DNA of 64,000 nucleotides, from NCBI RefSeq assembly GCF_015679265.1, contig NZ_CP064942.1, forward strand, positions 3,204,001 to 3,268,000, written 5' to 3'. This document shows, piece after piece, positions 18,886 through 27,548 of the stretch (positions are counted from its first letter, which is position 1; every line of letters begins with the position of its first letter). The stretch comes from Pontivivens ytuae. Its GTDB lineage: Bacteria > Pseudomonadota > Alphaproteobacteria > Rhodobacterales > Rhodobacteraceae. The translations under genes were made by a program, and so were the position numbers. Below the pieces are notes generated by a model that saw only the letters and a list, made by a program, of their open reading frames with translations, did not search any database and had not been told where the DNA came from.

Positions 18886-19560
18886 CTATCGGCCGCATGG
18901 CGCTGCGTTGTCCGTGCCGCTCCGCAGAGCGGCGTCGTAGGCGGCTTCCAGCATTCGATAGTTCACGGCGAAGGGCGTGTGATCCGCCTTCGACTTAGAC
19001 CGAGGAGCCACACGGCGTTTGACCGCTTTCGGAACGTCGTCCGGGTCCGGAAACGAGGTAATGTCTCGTGGCGGGATCCGACCATCCGCCGCAGAGACGC
19101 AACCGGTTCTGGAAGATCGCTGCCAAACGTTCTGTGCATCGTCGAGCGCGTCGTCTCGCACCTCGATGGCGAGGACCAGTGGCACCCACAGCACCGCCGC
19201 CCGGGCGCTCTCTGCGACAAGCGCGGGGACGCGAAACACTCCGCCCAAGGCATGTTCCGAGCCCGCGATCTCGACATCGGGAATGGCGACGAGGCGCGCG
19301 ATCACGGCGTCGATATCGGCATCACCCTGAATGATGATCCAGACCGGTTCGGCCCGCTGCAGGCGGCTATTGGTGGCCGATCGGGTCTGCGGCGTGGCGC
19401 TCAAACCTGCAACAAAAGAGAGGTCCGACTGTCGAGGCTCGGCCTGTGGCGAGGGCCGTGGGTGCTGGCCACCGACCCAAGCCCGAAGCGCCGGCGTGAT
19501 GACGCTTGGATCATCGCCGATCGGCGATGGGGCGCCGGTGCGGATGTCTTCTGTGTGCAT
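18886..19560 (-). CDS. Hypothetical protein
   Basis: 224 residues from ATG 19560, which has GGAG about 11 bases upstream; the open frame extends to 19782 but that part looks non-coding. The N-terminal third is Pro/Arg/Ser-rich and probably disordered. The middle (VWIIIQGDADIDAVIARLVAIPDVEIAG and LWVPLVLAIEVRDDALDD) looks like a folded alpha/beta segment, and the C-terminus is basic. Codon use is coding-like. No family recognised and no operon partner. Confidence 0.5.
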   Translation of the reverse strand: MHTEDIRTGAPSPIGDDPSVITPALRAWVGGQHPRPSPQAEPRQSDLSFVAGLSATPQTRSATNSRLQRAEPVWIIIQGDADIDAVIARLVAIPDVEIAGSEHALGGVFRVPALVAESARAAVLWVPLVLAIEVRDDALDDAQNVWQRSSRTGCVSAADGRIPPRDITSFPDPDDVPKAVKRRVAPRSKSKADHTPFAVNYRMLEAAYDAALRSGTDNAAPCGR

Positions 19561-20491
19561 CGCTCTGCTCCGGTTGCGAGGGTCAAGGTGCGGCCCGCCC
19601 GAGGGGGGACAATGGCGGGCCGCACTGGCATCCCGCGTTGTTCGGGGGGCGACAACGGGATGCATTCTGAGGGAGACGGTGCGGTGTGGGTCGACCGCGT
19701 CGTACTCCCGATTTCTGGTGCGCGCTGACAGGGACGCGCTTCGCTGATGGGTCCTTCGGTTTTGTTCTTCGCAGCGCCACACACATCTTCTCCAACCGCA
19801 GAATCGGGGGAAGATTCTGCGCCGTATCAGCGGCTTGATGGTCGAAGTGCCGATGAGGCATGGCGATCATTGTTCGCAAAATGATCGTCGCTCATCGCAT
19901 TTCGCATCTCAACGTAATTGTCCGTGAATTCTGCGAACGGTGTTCAACCTTAGGTTTTGTTGGGCTTTCCGCCGGTGATATCCGCCTTCGTCAATCCTGC
20001 GACGAAACTTTTCACGCTCCATCGGAGGTGTTTTCGAGAGAATTAACGGACAATTCACGCTCGCCTGACGCACATCAAGCTACTGTGCGGCCATCTCCAA
20101 GCGGGTTTGCTGGTGAAAGCTGGCAGCGTTTGGCGCGATGAAAGCTGTGGTGGCGGCATCCTTGGAATATGTGTCAGCCACGCAGGAGAAGGTAACGACG
20201 TGATGCAGCCGCTCGCCTCGATCAGAATGGTTTGAGCCGTGATGATTGCGCGCGCCACGCCCGGTGTTGCGACTATGGACGCTGTTGCTTCATGCTTTCT
20301 CACGCGACATCGCCGCCTTTTCGGTATCCTCGCTCAACGGTCCGACCGCCCCGCGGACACTTGAGACGAGGCGTGCGGGACGCTACGCCCCCCGGGCGTC
20401 CCGCACCACCTGATCCGTACGTGGCCGGTGCCATCGGCCCGCACGGTGTTGGCTGGGGGCGGAGCGCATTTCCGCCCCGTCCCCGCCGCGA
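19561..20491. other. Long stretch with no supported gene; contains inverted repeats
   Basis: About 930 bp between a hypothetical gene and the DUF6428 gene. Short open frames on both strands lack ribosome sites and recognisable features. The region holds a hairpin (CGATCAT/ATGATCG at 19864-19887) and a spaced inverted repeat listed separately. It may be decayed mobile or gene-remnant DNA. Confidence 0.5.
19916..20055. repeat. 17-bp inverted repeat around a 106-bp core
   Basis: AATTGTCCGTGAATTCT at 19916-19932 is repeated in inverse orientation at 20039-20055 with 16 of 17 positions matching. The 140-bp unit lies in non-coding DNA. It could be the termini of a tiny MITE-like element or two facing binding sites. 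No flanking target duplication was confirmed. Confidence 0.5.
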
Positions 20492-20929
20492 CTAGCCGCA
20501 GCAGGCTGCGAGCATCGGCTTGCACCGGGCCCGGCCCGGGCTCAGGCGCACCTCCACCCGATCGCCGTGGCGTGCAAACCCGTCGACCTCGTAGCGGCCG
20601 AGCGTGCCGTTCCCATGGCCGAACAGGACGTGCAGCGGTGCCTCGGCGAGGCCGTCCACCGCCATCCGGCTCTGCCGCAGGATCGCGTGGAGCTTGCCCG
20701 CGGTCATGTGCGCGCCGCCCGGACCGTCCAGCAGCTCCAGCCCGGCCTCGCGCCACTGCGCCTGCCGACCGCCGCAATCGATGCCGCGGATGTCGGCGAG
20801 CGTCAGCTCCGTGACATGGTAGCCGCCACCGATCTCGCCCTCGGGCGTGGCGAAGATCACAGGCAATGCGGCGTCGGATTTCAGAAGATCCGCCTGCAGG
20901 CGGGCGAGTGTTGTGGGTCGAGCACACAC
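20492..20929 (-). CDS. DUF6428 family protein
   Basis: 145 residues from GTG 20929, chosen because GGAGG stands 7 bases before it; an upstream TTG at 20953 lies in the operator. The chain (ARLQADLLKSDAALPVIFATPEGEIGGGYHVTEL, GIDCGGRQ, HVLFGHGNGTLGRYEVDG) matches what I recall of DUF6428, small proteins usually next to an ArsR regulator. It ends in a Cys-Cys pair (LAACCG). It is divergent from the ArsR gene over a shared palindrome. Its role is unknown; an arsenic or metalloid link is inference from context. Confidence 0.72.
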   Translation of the reverse strand: MCARPTTLARLQADLLKSDAALPVIFATPEGEIGGGYHVTELTLADIRGIDCGGRQAQWREAGLELLDGPGGAHMTAGKLHAILRQSRMAVDGLAEAPLHVLFGHGNGTLGRYEVDGFARHGDRVEVRLSPGRARCKPMLAACCG

Positions 20930-20946
20930 GGGGTAGCCTCCCTCAG

Positions 20947-20974
20947 ATTTCAACTATTCAACAAATATTGAAAT
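20947..20974. promoter_or_regulatory. ArsR-type operator between DUF6428 and arsR-like gene
   Basis: ATTTCAA (20947-20953) and TTGAAAT (20968-20974) form a perfect 7-bp inverted repeat with a 14-bp AT-rich centre. The right arm touches the regulator's ATG at 20975. Both divergent genes would be covered, the classic autoregulation layout for ArsR/SmtB repressors. Confidence 0.7.
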
Positions 20975-21307
20975 ATGACTGAAGATCAAGCCGCCGCCAC
21001 TCTGAACGCCCTCGCGCAACCGCTGCGCCTGCGCATGTTGCGCCATCTCGTGCGCTGCGGCCCGGCGGGCTCGCGGGCAGGGGATCTCGCACAGGCGGTG
21101 GAGGTCGCGCCGTCGCTCGCCTCCTTCCACCTCAACACCCTGAGCCAGGCCGGGCTGATCGTGGCGGAGAAGGTTTCGCGCAGTGTCGTTTACCGCGCCG
21201 ATTTCGCGGCGCTCGGCAGTCTCGTCGGCTACCTCGTGAACGACTGCTGCGCCGCCGACCCGCGCGTCGCCGCCTGCTGCAGCCCCGCGGCTCAGCCCGG
21301 GGGGTGA
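20975..21307 (+). CDS. ArsR-family winged-helix repressor
   Basis: 110 residues. LNALAQPLRLRMLRHLVRCGPAG starts the winged helix, with recognition helix SLASFHLNTLSQAGLI and wing VSRSVVYRAD. The C-terminus has a cysteine cluster (DCCAADPRVAACC) suited to binding arsenite, antimonite or another thiophilic ligand. The gene is divergent from DUF6428 over a perfect palindrome. Its 3' end overlaps the convergent membrane-protein gene by 16 bp. Confidence 0.9.
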   Translation: MTEDQAAATLNALAQPLRLRMLRHLVRCGPAGSRAGDLAQAVEVAPSLASFHLNTLSQAGLIVAEKVSRSVVYRADFAALGSLVGYLVNDCCAADPRVAACCSPAAQPGG

Positions 21308-21672
21308 CCCATCGCGACCTCCGGCGCCAGCAGCGCCAGCCCCAGCGCTGCGGTCAGCAGCCCCAGCGCGACCGCGGCCGACCGGAACCGCGGCACGCGC
21401 GCCAGCACCAGCGCCGCCCCGCCATTCGACACGATCCCCATCACGACCACACCGCTGGGAAACTGCCCACCCGCGATCTGGACAAGCCCGCCGCCATAGC
21501 CGAAGAGCAGCGCGAGGATCGCGATGCCATACAACCGGTAGATCAGCGGCGACCCGGCAGTCGCGCCGATCAACGCGTCGATCCGAGCTCGCCGCAGCAG
21601 GAGGAACGGCCCCACGACGCCCACCAGCGTCACCACGATCTTCACCGTCAGAAGCAGGGCGAGCGGGGCCAT
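21292..21672 (-). CDS. Small membrane protein
   Basis: 126 residues with four predicted membrane helices: ALLLTVKIVVTLVGVVGPFLLL, LYGIAILALLFGYGGGLVQI, GVVVMGIVSNGGAALVLA and AAVALGLLTAALGLALLA. No family recognised. It is divergent from the TetR gene at 21740, whose product probably controls it, and overlaps the arsR-like 3' end. Confidence 0.72.
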   Translation of the reverse strand: MAPLALLLTVKIVVTLVGVVGPFLLLRRARIDALIGATAGSPLIYRLYGIAILALLFGYGGGLVQIAGGQFPSGVVVMGIVSNGGAALVLARVPRFRSAAVALGLLTAALGLALLAPEVAMGHPPG

Positions 21673-21711
21673 CGGGAACTCCTTGACCGGACGGGATCTT
21701 CCGCCTAAATT

Positions 21712-21724
21712 TGAATAAAATTCA
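21712..21724. promoter_or_regulatory. Palindrome in TetR/membrane-gene divergent region
   Basis: TGAAT-AAA-ATTCA is a perfect 5-bp inverted repeat 15 bp before the TetR gene start and 40 bp before the divergent membrane gene. It is a candidate operator for the TetR protein. Confidence 0.45.
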
Positions 21725-21739
21725 CGTTAAAGTCAAAGC

Positions 21740-22372
21740 ATGGTCGACATCCACGACGCACCGCCCTGGCGGGAACCGGTCCAGGCCCGCAGCCGCGCCC
21801 GGGTCGCCGCCATCCTCGAAGCAGCCCGCACGCTGATCGTCGAGAAGAACACGACCGAGGTGAAGATCACCGAGGTCGCGCAGCGGGCGAGCATCCCCGT
21901 GGGCTCGCTCTACCAGTTCTTCCCCAGCCGCAGCGCGCTCGTCTACCGCCTGTGCGAGCTGGAGATGATGCCGATCGACGCGGCCCTTGCCGACGGTCTT
22001 TCCCGCGTCGGCACGCTCGACGATCTCGCCGCCGGAGTTGAAAAGCAGATGCGCAATGGCCTCGCGACCGTCCGCGCGCGGCCCTGCCTCATCGTGCTCC
22101 TGAACTGCGCGGGGACCGACCCCGCCATCCGCGCCGCGAACTTCCGCAACACCAACGCCAACGCGGAGCGGCTGGCCAAGCGCCTCAAGACGCTCGTCCG
22201 ACACCCGAGCCGCGCCCCGGCGGTTGAGGCCCTGGCCCTTCTCATCTGCCACCTGTGGAGCGACGTGATCCGCCTCTGCCTGATGCTGGAGGATGAGCGG
22301 CGCTCCAACGAGATCGTCACGCAATACGCTGGCATGCTCTCCCGCCACCTCGCCGGCCTCGACCGGCGCTAG
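21740..22372 (+). CDS. TetR/AcrR-family transcriptional regulator
   Basis: 210 residues. The N-terminal HTH reads RVAAILEAARTLIVEKNTTEVKI...RASIPVGSLYQFFPSRSALVYRL. A TetR ligand/dimer domain follows, including TDPAIRAANFRNTNANAERLA. It is divergent from a small membrane protein, its likely target. The stop overlaps the convergent lrp-like stop by 4 bp. Confidence 0.88.
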   Translation: MVDIHDAPPWREPVQARSRARVAAILEAARTLIVEKNTTEVKITEVAQRASIPVGSLYQFFPSRSALVYRLCELEMMPIDAALADGLSRVGTLDDLAAGVEKQMRNGLATVRARPCLIVLLNCAGTDPAIRAANFRNTNANAERLAKRLKTLVRHPSRAPAVEALALLICHLWSDVIRLCLMLEDERRSNEIVTQYAGMLSRHLAGLDRR

Positions 22373-22842
22373 GGCGCCTCGGGGATCGGTAGCGCGGTGG
22401 TGTTCTTGATCTCCTCCATCGAGAGAGTCGAGGTCACGTTGTAGATCGAGACCTCTTGGATCAGCGACCGGTAGAAGTCGTCATAGGCCCGCGCGCTCGC
22501 GACCCGCACCTTCAGGATGTAGTCGATATCGCCCGCCAGCCGGTGTGCTTCCATCACCTCCGGCCGCTTCTTGACCGCGTTCAGGAACCGCTCCAGCCAG
22601 CCGGCATCGTGCTCGCTCGTGCGGATCAGGACGAAGAAGCACGCCTCCAGCCCCAGCTTTTCCGGGTCGAGCAGCGTCGTCTGCCCGCGGATGATCCCGG
22701 CCTCGCGCATCTTGCGGATCCGGTTCCAGACCGGGGTCTTCGACGCCCCTACGCGCTTCGCGATTTCGTCGAGCGAGGTCGAGGCGTCTTCCTGCAATTC
22801 CGCAAGGATTTTCCGGTCGGTGGCGTCGAGGCGGATGCTCAT
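22369..22842 (-). CDS. Lrp/AsnC-family regulator
   Basis: 157 residues. The N-terminal HTH shows LDATDRKILAELQEDASTSLDEIAKRVGASKTPVWNRIRKM, and the C-terminal RAM domain has LRTSEHDAGWLERF-like and AGDIDYILKVRV segments. It is divergent from the cysG-cysI-cysH operon with 150 bp between starts, an arrangement that suggests it controls cysteine biosynthesis from sulfate. The intergenic region has TTCCA and TTGGAA half-sites (about 22909-22942). Confidence 0.9.
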   Translation of the reverse strand: MSIRLDATDRKILAELQEDASTSLDEIAKRVGASKTPVWNRIRKMREAGIIRGQTTLLDPEKLGLEACFFVLIRTSEHDAGWLERFLNAVKKRPEVMEAHRLAGDIDYILKVRVASARAYDDFYRSLIQEVSIYNVTSTLSMEEIKNTTALPIPEAP

Positions 22843-22992
22843 TCCCGTATTCTCCCGAAAGCCGGGCCAACTTGCCCGCTTCGCCCCCGATATCCGAACG
22901 ACTTCCTTATTTCCAGCCCGATATACCCGTCATATTGGAATTATGTTCTAAGAGGCCATCTGTCGTAGCCTAACCATCGCCCGGAGTCCGCC

Positions 22993-24378
22993 ATGCGCCA
23001 CTTCCCGATCTTCGTCAATCTCGAGGGCCGCCGCGTCGTGGTCTCGGGCGCGGGCGAGTGCGCGCTGGCCAAGCTGCGCCTGATCCTCAAGACCGACGCG
23101 AAGATCGCCGTCTACGGCGCCGATCCGCATCCGGACGTGGCGCGCCTCGCCACCGACGGCCGCATCACGCTGACCGACCGTGCGGTCGAGGAGGGCGATG
23201 CGACCTGCGCCGTCCTGCTCTACGCCGCGAACGAGGATGAGGCCGAGGATGCCCGCGCGGTGCAGATCGGCCGCCGGGCAGGCGCGCTCACCAATATCGT
23301 GGACAACCTCGCCGACAGCCAGTTCATCACGCCCGCCATCGTCGATCGTGATCCGGTGACGGTGGCCATCGGCACCGAGGGCGCCGCCCCGGTCCTCGCC
23401 CGCGATATCAAGCGCCGCATCGAGGAGATGCTGCCCACCACGCTGGGCACGCTCGCCCGCATCGGTCAGGCGTTCCGCCCGATGGCCGACGCGCTGCCCA
23501 TGGGCCGCATCCGCCGCGCCTTCTGGTCCGCCTTCTATTTCGACCGCGGTCCCCGTGCGCTGGCGGAGAGTGAGGACGCCGCGCGCGAGAGCCTCGACGA
23601 CCTGCTGGCCGAGACGCTGGAGGCCAAGCCCGAAACCGGCTCCGTCGCCATCATCGGCGCCGGCCCCGGCGATCCGGAGCTGCTGACGCTGAAGGCCCGC
23701 CGCCTGCTGCACGAGGCCGATGTCGTCATCACCGACCGGCTGGTGGGGCAGGGCGTCCTCGAACTCGCCCGGCGCGAGGCCGAGATCATCGAGGTCGGCA
23801 AGACCGGCTTCGGCCCCTCCTGGAAGCAGGACGACATCAACGCGCTCAACATCGAGAAGGCGCGCGAAGGCCTGAAGGTCGCGCGCCTCAAGGGCGGCGA
23901 CACCGCCGTCTTCGCCCGCCTCGATGAGGAGGTCGAGACGTTGGAGGCCGCAGGGATCGCCTATGAGATCGTGCCGGGCATCACCACGGCGTCGGCTGCC
24001 GCTGCAGCCCTCGGCCAGAGCCTGACGAAGCGGGGCCGTAACGCCGCCTTCCGCGTGCTGACGGGCCACGACGTCAACGGCTTTGCCGAGCAGGACTGGC
24101 GCGACCTCGCCAAGCCCGGAGCGACCGCCGCGATCTACATGGGCAAGAAGGCAGCCACCTTCCTGCGCGGCCGCCTGATGATCCACGGCGCGCCCGACAC
24201 CACGCCGATCACCGCGATCGAGAACGTGAGCCGCGCCGACCAGCGCGTCATGCCCACCACGCTTCTCGATCTGCCCGACATGCTGACCCGCGAGGCCGTG
24301 ACCGGCCCCGTCATCCTGATGCTCGGCCTCGCACCCCGCGAAGCCCAGGCCCAACTGCAAGCCGCGGAGGCTCTGTAA
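22993..24378 (+). CDS. cysG: Siroheme synthase (multifunctional CysG)
   Basis: 461 residues. The N-terminal third is the precorrin-2 dehydrogenase/ferrochelatase (FPIFVNLEGRRVVVSGAGECALAK), the C-terminal part the uroporphyrinogen-III methyltransferase (VAIIGAGPGDPELLTLKARR, RLKGGDTAVFAR, PGITTASAAAAALG). It makes siroheme, the cofactor of the sulfite reductase encoded at 24693. First gene of the sulfate-assimilation operon; the next gene starts one base after its stop. Confidence 0.96.
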   Translation: MRHFPIFVNLEGRRVVVSGAGECALAKLRLILKTDAKIAVYGADPHPDVARLATDGRITLTDRAVEEGDATCAVLLYAANEDEAEDARAVQIGRRAGALTNIVDNLADSQFITPAIVDRDPVTVAIGTEGAAPVLARDIKRRIEEMLPTTLGTLARIGQAFRPMADALPMGRIRRAFWSAFYFDRGPRALAESEDAARESLDDLLAETLEAKPETGSVAIIGAGPGDPELLTLKARRLLHEADVVITDRLVGQGVLELARREAEIIEVGKTGFGPSWKQDDINALNIEKAREGLKVARLKGGDTAVFARLDEEVETLEAAGIAYEIVPGITTASAAAAALGQSLTKRGRNAAFRVLTGHDVNGFAEQDWRDLAKPGATAAIYMGKKAATFLRGRLMIHGAPDTTPITAIENVSRADQRVMPTTLLDLPDMLTREAVTGPVILMLGLAPREAQAQLQAAEAL

Positions 24379-24379
24379 G

Positions 24380-24691
24380 ATGCCCAAACCGTTCAAGCCC
24401 CAGATCGTCACCGCCAACGACCTCCTGATGGGGGACGTGATCTATCTGACCGCCGACGGCTCCTGGTCGCGCGACCACGCCGACGCGCTCGTCGCGCAGA
24501 CGCAGGACGAGGCCGATGAGCTCCTCGCCCAGGCCGCGGCCCAGCAGCTCAAGGTCGTGGGTCCTTATCTGGCGGAGGCCCAGATCGGCACCGACGGTCG
24601 CCCGGGCCCCGTGCACTTCCGCGAGGCGTTCCGCACCCGCGGCCCGTCCAACTATTTCCACGGCAAGCAGGCCGCAGGCGTGGAGGCCTGA
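24380..24691 (+). CDS. DUF2849 family protein
   Basis: 103 residues: FKPQIVTANDLLMGDVIYLTADGSW, then a helical middle and GPVHFREAFRTRGPSNYFHG. This matches DUF2849 as I recall it, a small family that sits between cysG and cysI in alphaproteobacteria. It may assist sulfite reductase. One base separates it from the neighbours on each side, so it is fully embedded in the operon. Confidence 0.85.
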   Translation: MPKPFKPQIVTANDLLMGDVIYLTADGSWSRDHADALVAQTQDEADELLAQAAAQQLKVVGPYLAEAQIGTDGRPGPVHFREAFRTRGPSNYFHGKQAAGVEA

Positions 24692-24692
24692 G

Positions 24693-26342
24693 ATGTACCA
24701 GTACACCGATTTCGACCGCGATTTCGTCAATGCCCGCGTCGAGGAGTTCCGCGGCCAGGTCGTCCGCCGCCTCGACGGCTCGCTGACCGAGGACGAGTTC
24801 AAGCCGCTGCGTCTGATGAACGGCCTCTACCTGCAGCTCCACGCCTACATGCTGCGCGTGGCGATCCCCTATGGCACGCTGAACAGCCGCCAGATGCATC
24901 AGCTCGCCTACATCGCCGAGACCTGGGACAAGGGCTACGGCCACTTCACCACACGCCAGAACATCCAGTACAACTGGCCGAAGCTCGCCGACGTGCCGGA
25001 GATGCTGCAGGCGCTCGCCGATGTGGGCATGCACGCCATCCAGACCTCCGGCAACACGATCCGCAATGTGACCGCCGACCATTTCGCCGGTGCTGCCGCC
25101 GACGAGATCGAGGATCCGCGCCCGACCGCCGAGCTGATCCGCCAGTGGTCCACCGATCACCCGGAATTCCAGTTCCTGCCGCGCAAGTTCAAGATCGCCG
25201 TCACCGGCTCCCCGAACGATCGCGCTGTGACGAAAGCGCACGACATCGGTCTGCGCATGGTCCGCAACGAGGCGGGCGAGCCCGGCTACGAGGTGATCGT
25301 GGGCGGTGGCCTCGGCCGCACGCCGATGGTCGGCAAGGTCATCCGCGACTTCGTCCCGAAGGCGGAGCTGCTGCCCTATCTCGAGGCAATCATGCAGGTC
25401 TACAACCTGCACGGCCGCCGCGACAACAAGTACAAGGCCCGCATCAAGATCCTCGTCCACGAGGAGTCGCTGGAGACCATGCGTGAGCGCGTCGACGCCG
25501 TCTTCGCCCGCATCAAGGGCGACTTCGAGGTGCCGACCGAGATCCTGACCCGGATCGAGGGCAGCTTCACTGCGCCCGCCTACAAGATCGCCGAAATCGC
25601 CCCGGTCGTGGAGCCTGCGCTGCAAAGCTTCATCGACACCAACGTGGCCGAGCACAAGAACCCCGACTACGGCATCGTCACCATCTCGCTGAAGGGGATC
25701 GGGGAGACGCCGGGCGACGCCACCGCCCGCCAGATGCGCGTGATGGCCGATCTTGCCGAGCGGTACAGCCACGACGAGCTGCGCATCTCCCACGAGCAGA
25801 ACGTCGTTCTGCCCCATGTGCACCGCGGCGACCTTCCGGCGGTCTTCGCCGCTCTGCGCGAGGCGGGGCTGGCGACGGCCAATATCGGCCTCGTCTCCGA
25901 CATCATCGCGTGCCCCGGCATGGACTACTGCGCGCTTGCCACGGCCCGCTCGATCCCCGTGGCCCAGCAGATCAGCGAGACCTTCGCCGATCTCGACGCG
26001 CAGCGCGACATCGGCCCGCTGAAGATCAAGATCTCCGGCTGCATCAACGCCTGCGGCCACCACCATGTCGGCCATATCGGCATCCTCGGCCTCGACCGGG
26101 CAGGGGTGGAGAACTACCAGATCACGCTCGGCGGCGACGGGACGGAAACCGCGACCATCGGCTCGCGCACCGGACCCGGCTTTGCCTATGACGAGATCGT
26201 CCCGGCAGTGAAGCGCCTGATCGAGGCCTATCTCGACCTGCGCGAAAGCGAAGAGGAAACCTTCCTCCAGGCTTACCGCCGCCTCGGCCTCGACCCCTTC
26301 AAATCCGCGCTCTACGAGCAGGAGAAAGCCCATGCGGCCTGA
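24693..26342 (+). CDS. cysI: Assimilatory sulfite (nitrite/sulfite) reductase
   Basis: 549 residues from ATG 24693. Ferredoxin-half and siroheme domains are recognisable: GYGHFTTRQNIQYNW, and the [4Fe-4S]-siroheme cysteines in CPGMDYC and GCINACGHHHVG. It reduces sulfite to sulfide with six electrons. The absence of a flavoprotein CysJ and the presence of a ferredoxin-NADP reductase at the end of the operon suggest ferredoxin as donor. Overlaps cysH by 11 bp. Confidence 0.93.
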   Translation: MYQYTDFDRDFVNARVEEFRGQVVRRLDGSLTEDEFKPLRLMNGLYLQLHAYMLRVAIPYGTLNSRQMHQLAYIAETWDKGYGHFTTRQNIQYNWPKLADVPEMLQALADVGMHAIQTSGNTIRNVTADHFAGAAADEIEDPRPTAELIRQWSTDHPEFQFLPRKFKIAVTGSPNDRAVTKAHDIGLRMVRNEAGEPGYEVIVGGGLGRTPMVGKVIRDFVPKAELLPYLEAIMQVYNLHGRRDNKYKARIKILVHEESLETMRERVDAVFARIKGDFEVPTEILTRIEGSFTAPAYKIAEIAPVVEPALQSFIDTNVAEHKNPDYGIVTISLKGIGETPGDATARQMRVMADLAERYSHDELRISHEQNVVLPHVHRGDLPAVFAALREAGLATANIGLVSDIIACPGMDYCALATARSIPVAQQISETFADLDAQRDIGPLKIKISGCINACGHHHVGHIGILGLDRAGVENYQITLGGDGTETATIGSRTGPGFAYDEIVPAVKRLIEAYLDLRESEEETFLQAYRRLGLDPFKSALYEQEKAHAA

Positions 26343-27084
26343 AGCCAGCTTCGCCACGGTGGCCGAGCGTGTCGCCGCGCTCAACGACCGTTACCGCCAC
26401 CACGCGGCGGACGACGTGCTGCGCCACGCGATCAGCGATGCGCAGGTGGGCCGTATCGCCATGGTCTCCTCCTTCGGGGCGGAGAGCGTGGTGCTGCTCC
26501 ACCTCCTCGCCGTCGCGAAGCCGGATGTCCCGGTGCTCTTCATCGACACCGAGATGCTGTTTCCCGAGACGCTCGCCTACCAGCAGGAGGTGGCGGAGAA
26601 GCTGGGCCTCACCAACGTCCAGACCGTCCGCGCCTCGCTCACGCAGCTCGCCGCGCAGGACCCCGACGGAACCCTGCACCGGCGCGACCCGGATGCCTGC
26701 TGCACCCTGCGCAAGACCATCCCGCTGGAGGCCGCGCTGGCGCCTTACGATTCGTGGATCACGGGGCGCAAACGCTTCCAGGGCGGCGCGCGCAAGGAGC
26801 TCCAGTTCTTCGAGGCGGAGGGCGAGAGCCGCATCAAGGTGAACCCGCTCGCCCACTGGGCGCCCGCCGACGTGCAGGACTACATCTGGAACAACAACCT
26901 GCCGCGCCACCCCCTCGTGGCGCAGGGCTACCCCTCCATCGGTTGTGCCCCCTGCACCAGCCCAGTGAAGGAGGGCGAGGACCCGCGCGCCGGCCGCTGG
27001 CGCGGTCAGGACAAGGAGGAGTGCGGCATCCATTTCATCGACGGAAAGGTCGTGCGCGGCCCCGTGAAGGAGAACGCAGCATGA
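26332..27084 (+). CDS. cysH: Adenylylsulfate/phosphoadenylylsulfate reductase
   Basis: 250 residues. The PP-loop region (VSSFGAESVVLLHL, FIDTEMLFPET) is followed by Cys-Cys in ACCTLRK and CxxC in IGCAPCTSP, the four [4Fe-4S] ligands of the APS-reducing type, and by the redox-active KEECGIH near the C-terminus. By that signature APS rather than PAPS is the likely substrate. It forms sulfite for CysI. Its stop overlaps the next start (ATGA). Confidence 0.94.
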   Translation: MRPEASFATVAERVAALNDRYRHHAADDVLRHAISDAQVGRIAMVSSFGAESVVLLHLLAVAKPDVPVLFIDTEMLFPETLAYQQEVAEKLGLTNVQTVRASLTQLAAQDPDGTLHRRDPDACCTLRKTIPLEAALAPYDSWITGRKRFQGGARKELQFFEAEGESRIKVNPLAHWAPADVQDYIWNNNLPRHPLVAQGYPSIGCAPCTSPVKEGEDPRAGRWRGQDKEECGIHFIDGKVVRGPVKENAA

Positions 27085-27494
27085 GCACCATCATTGCAGA
27101 CAAGGGCAACGGCCCGGAATTCGGCCCGGAGTACTGGAACGCGGGCTTCGCAGCGCCGGGTGAGGCGGAAGAGGGTCAGGGCATCGACCTGCCCAACGAC
27201 GCGGACGTGGCGGCGCTTTACCCCCACTTGCGGGATGCTCCCATCATCCGCATCCCGTTTCCCAGCTTCGCGGACGGGCGCGGGTTTTCGATCGCCTCAC
27301 GCCTGCGCGATCTCGGCTACACGGGCAAGCTGCGTGCACAAGGTCATGTGATCTCTGACCAATGGCGCAAGGCCACCGGCTCCGGCTTCGACGAGGTCGA
27401 GATCGACGATGCCCTCGCCACCCGCCAGCCCGAGGCGCAGTGGCAACAGGCGCAGCGCCTCCGCTACCAGTCGCAGTTCCGACGCGCCTCGTGA
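27081..27494 (+). CDS. DUF934 protein, sulfite-reduction associated
   Basis: 137 residues. ADVAALYPHLRDAPIIRIPFPSFADGRGFSIASRLR and the GHVISDQWRKATGSGFDEVEI segment fit the DUF934 family, which follows cysH in many proteobacteria. It is thought to help sulfite reduction, but no activity is known to me. Starts within the cysH stop. Confidence 0.88.
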   Translation: MSTIIADKGNGPEFGPEYWNAGFAAPGEAEEGQGIDLPNDADVAALYPHLRDAPIIRIPFPSFADGRGFSIASRLRDLGYTGKLRAQGHVISDQWRKATGSGFDEVEIDDALATRQPEAQWQQAQRLRYQSQFRRAS

Positions 27495-27548
27495 GCTATA
27501 TTCGCGTGATGGTTGTGCGCCACGACCCCACGCGAAGGAGCTGATCCC

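Noticed and set aside
20055..20303. 82-codon minus-strand ORF in the gene desert before DUF6428
   Set aside because: No start signal or recognisable domain; overlaps the inverted-repeat element.
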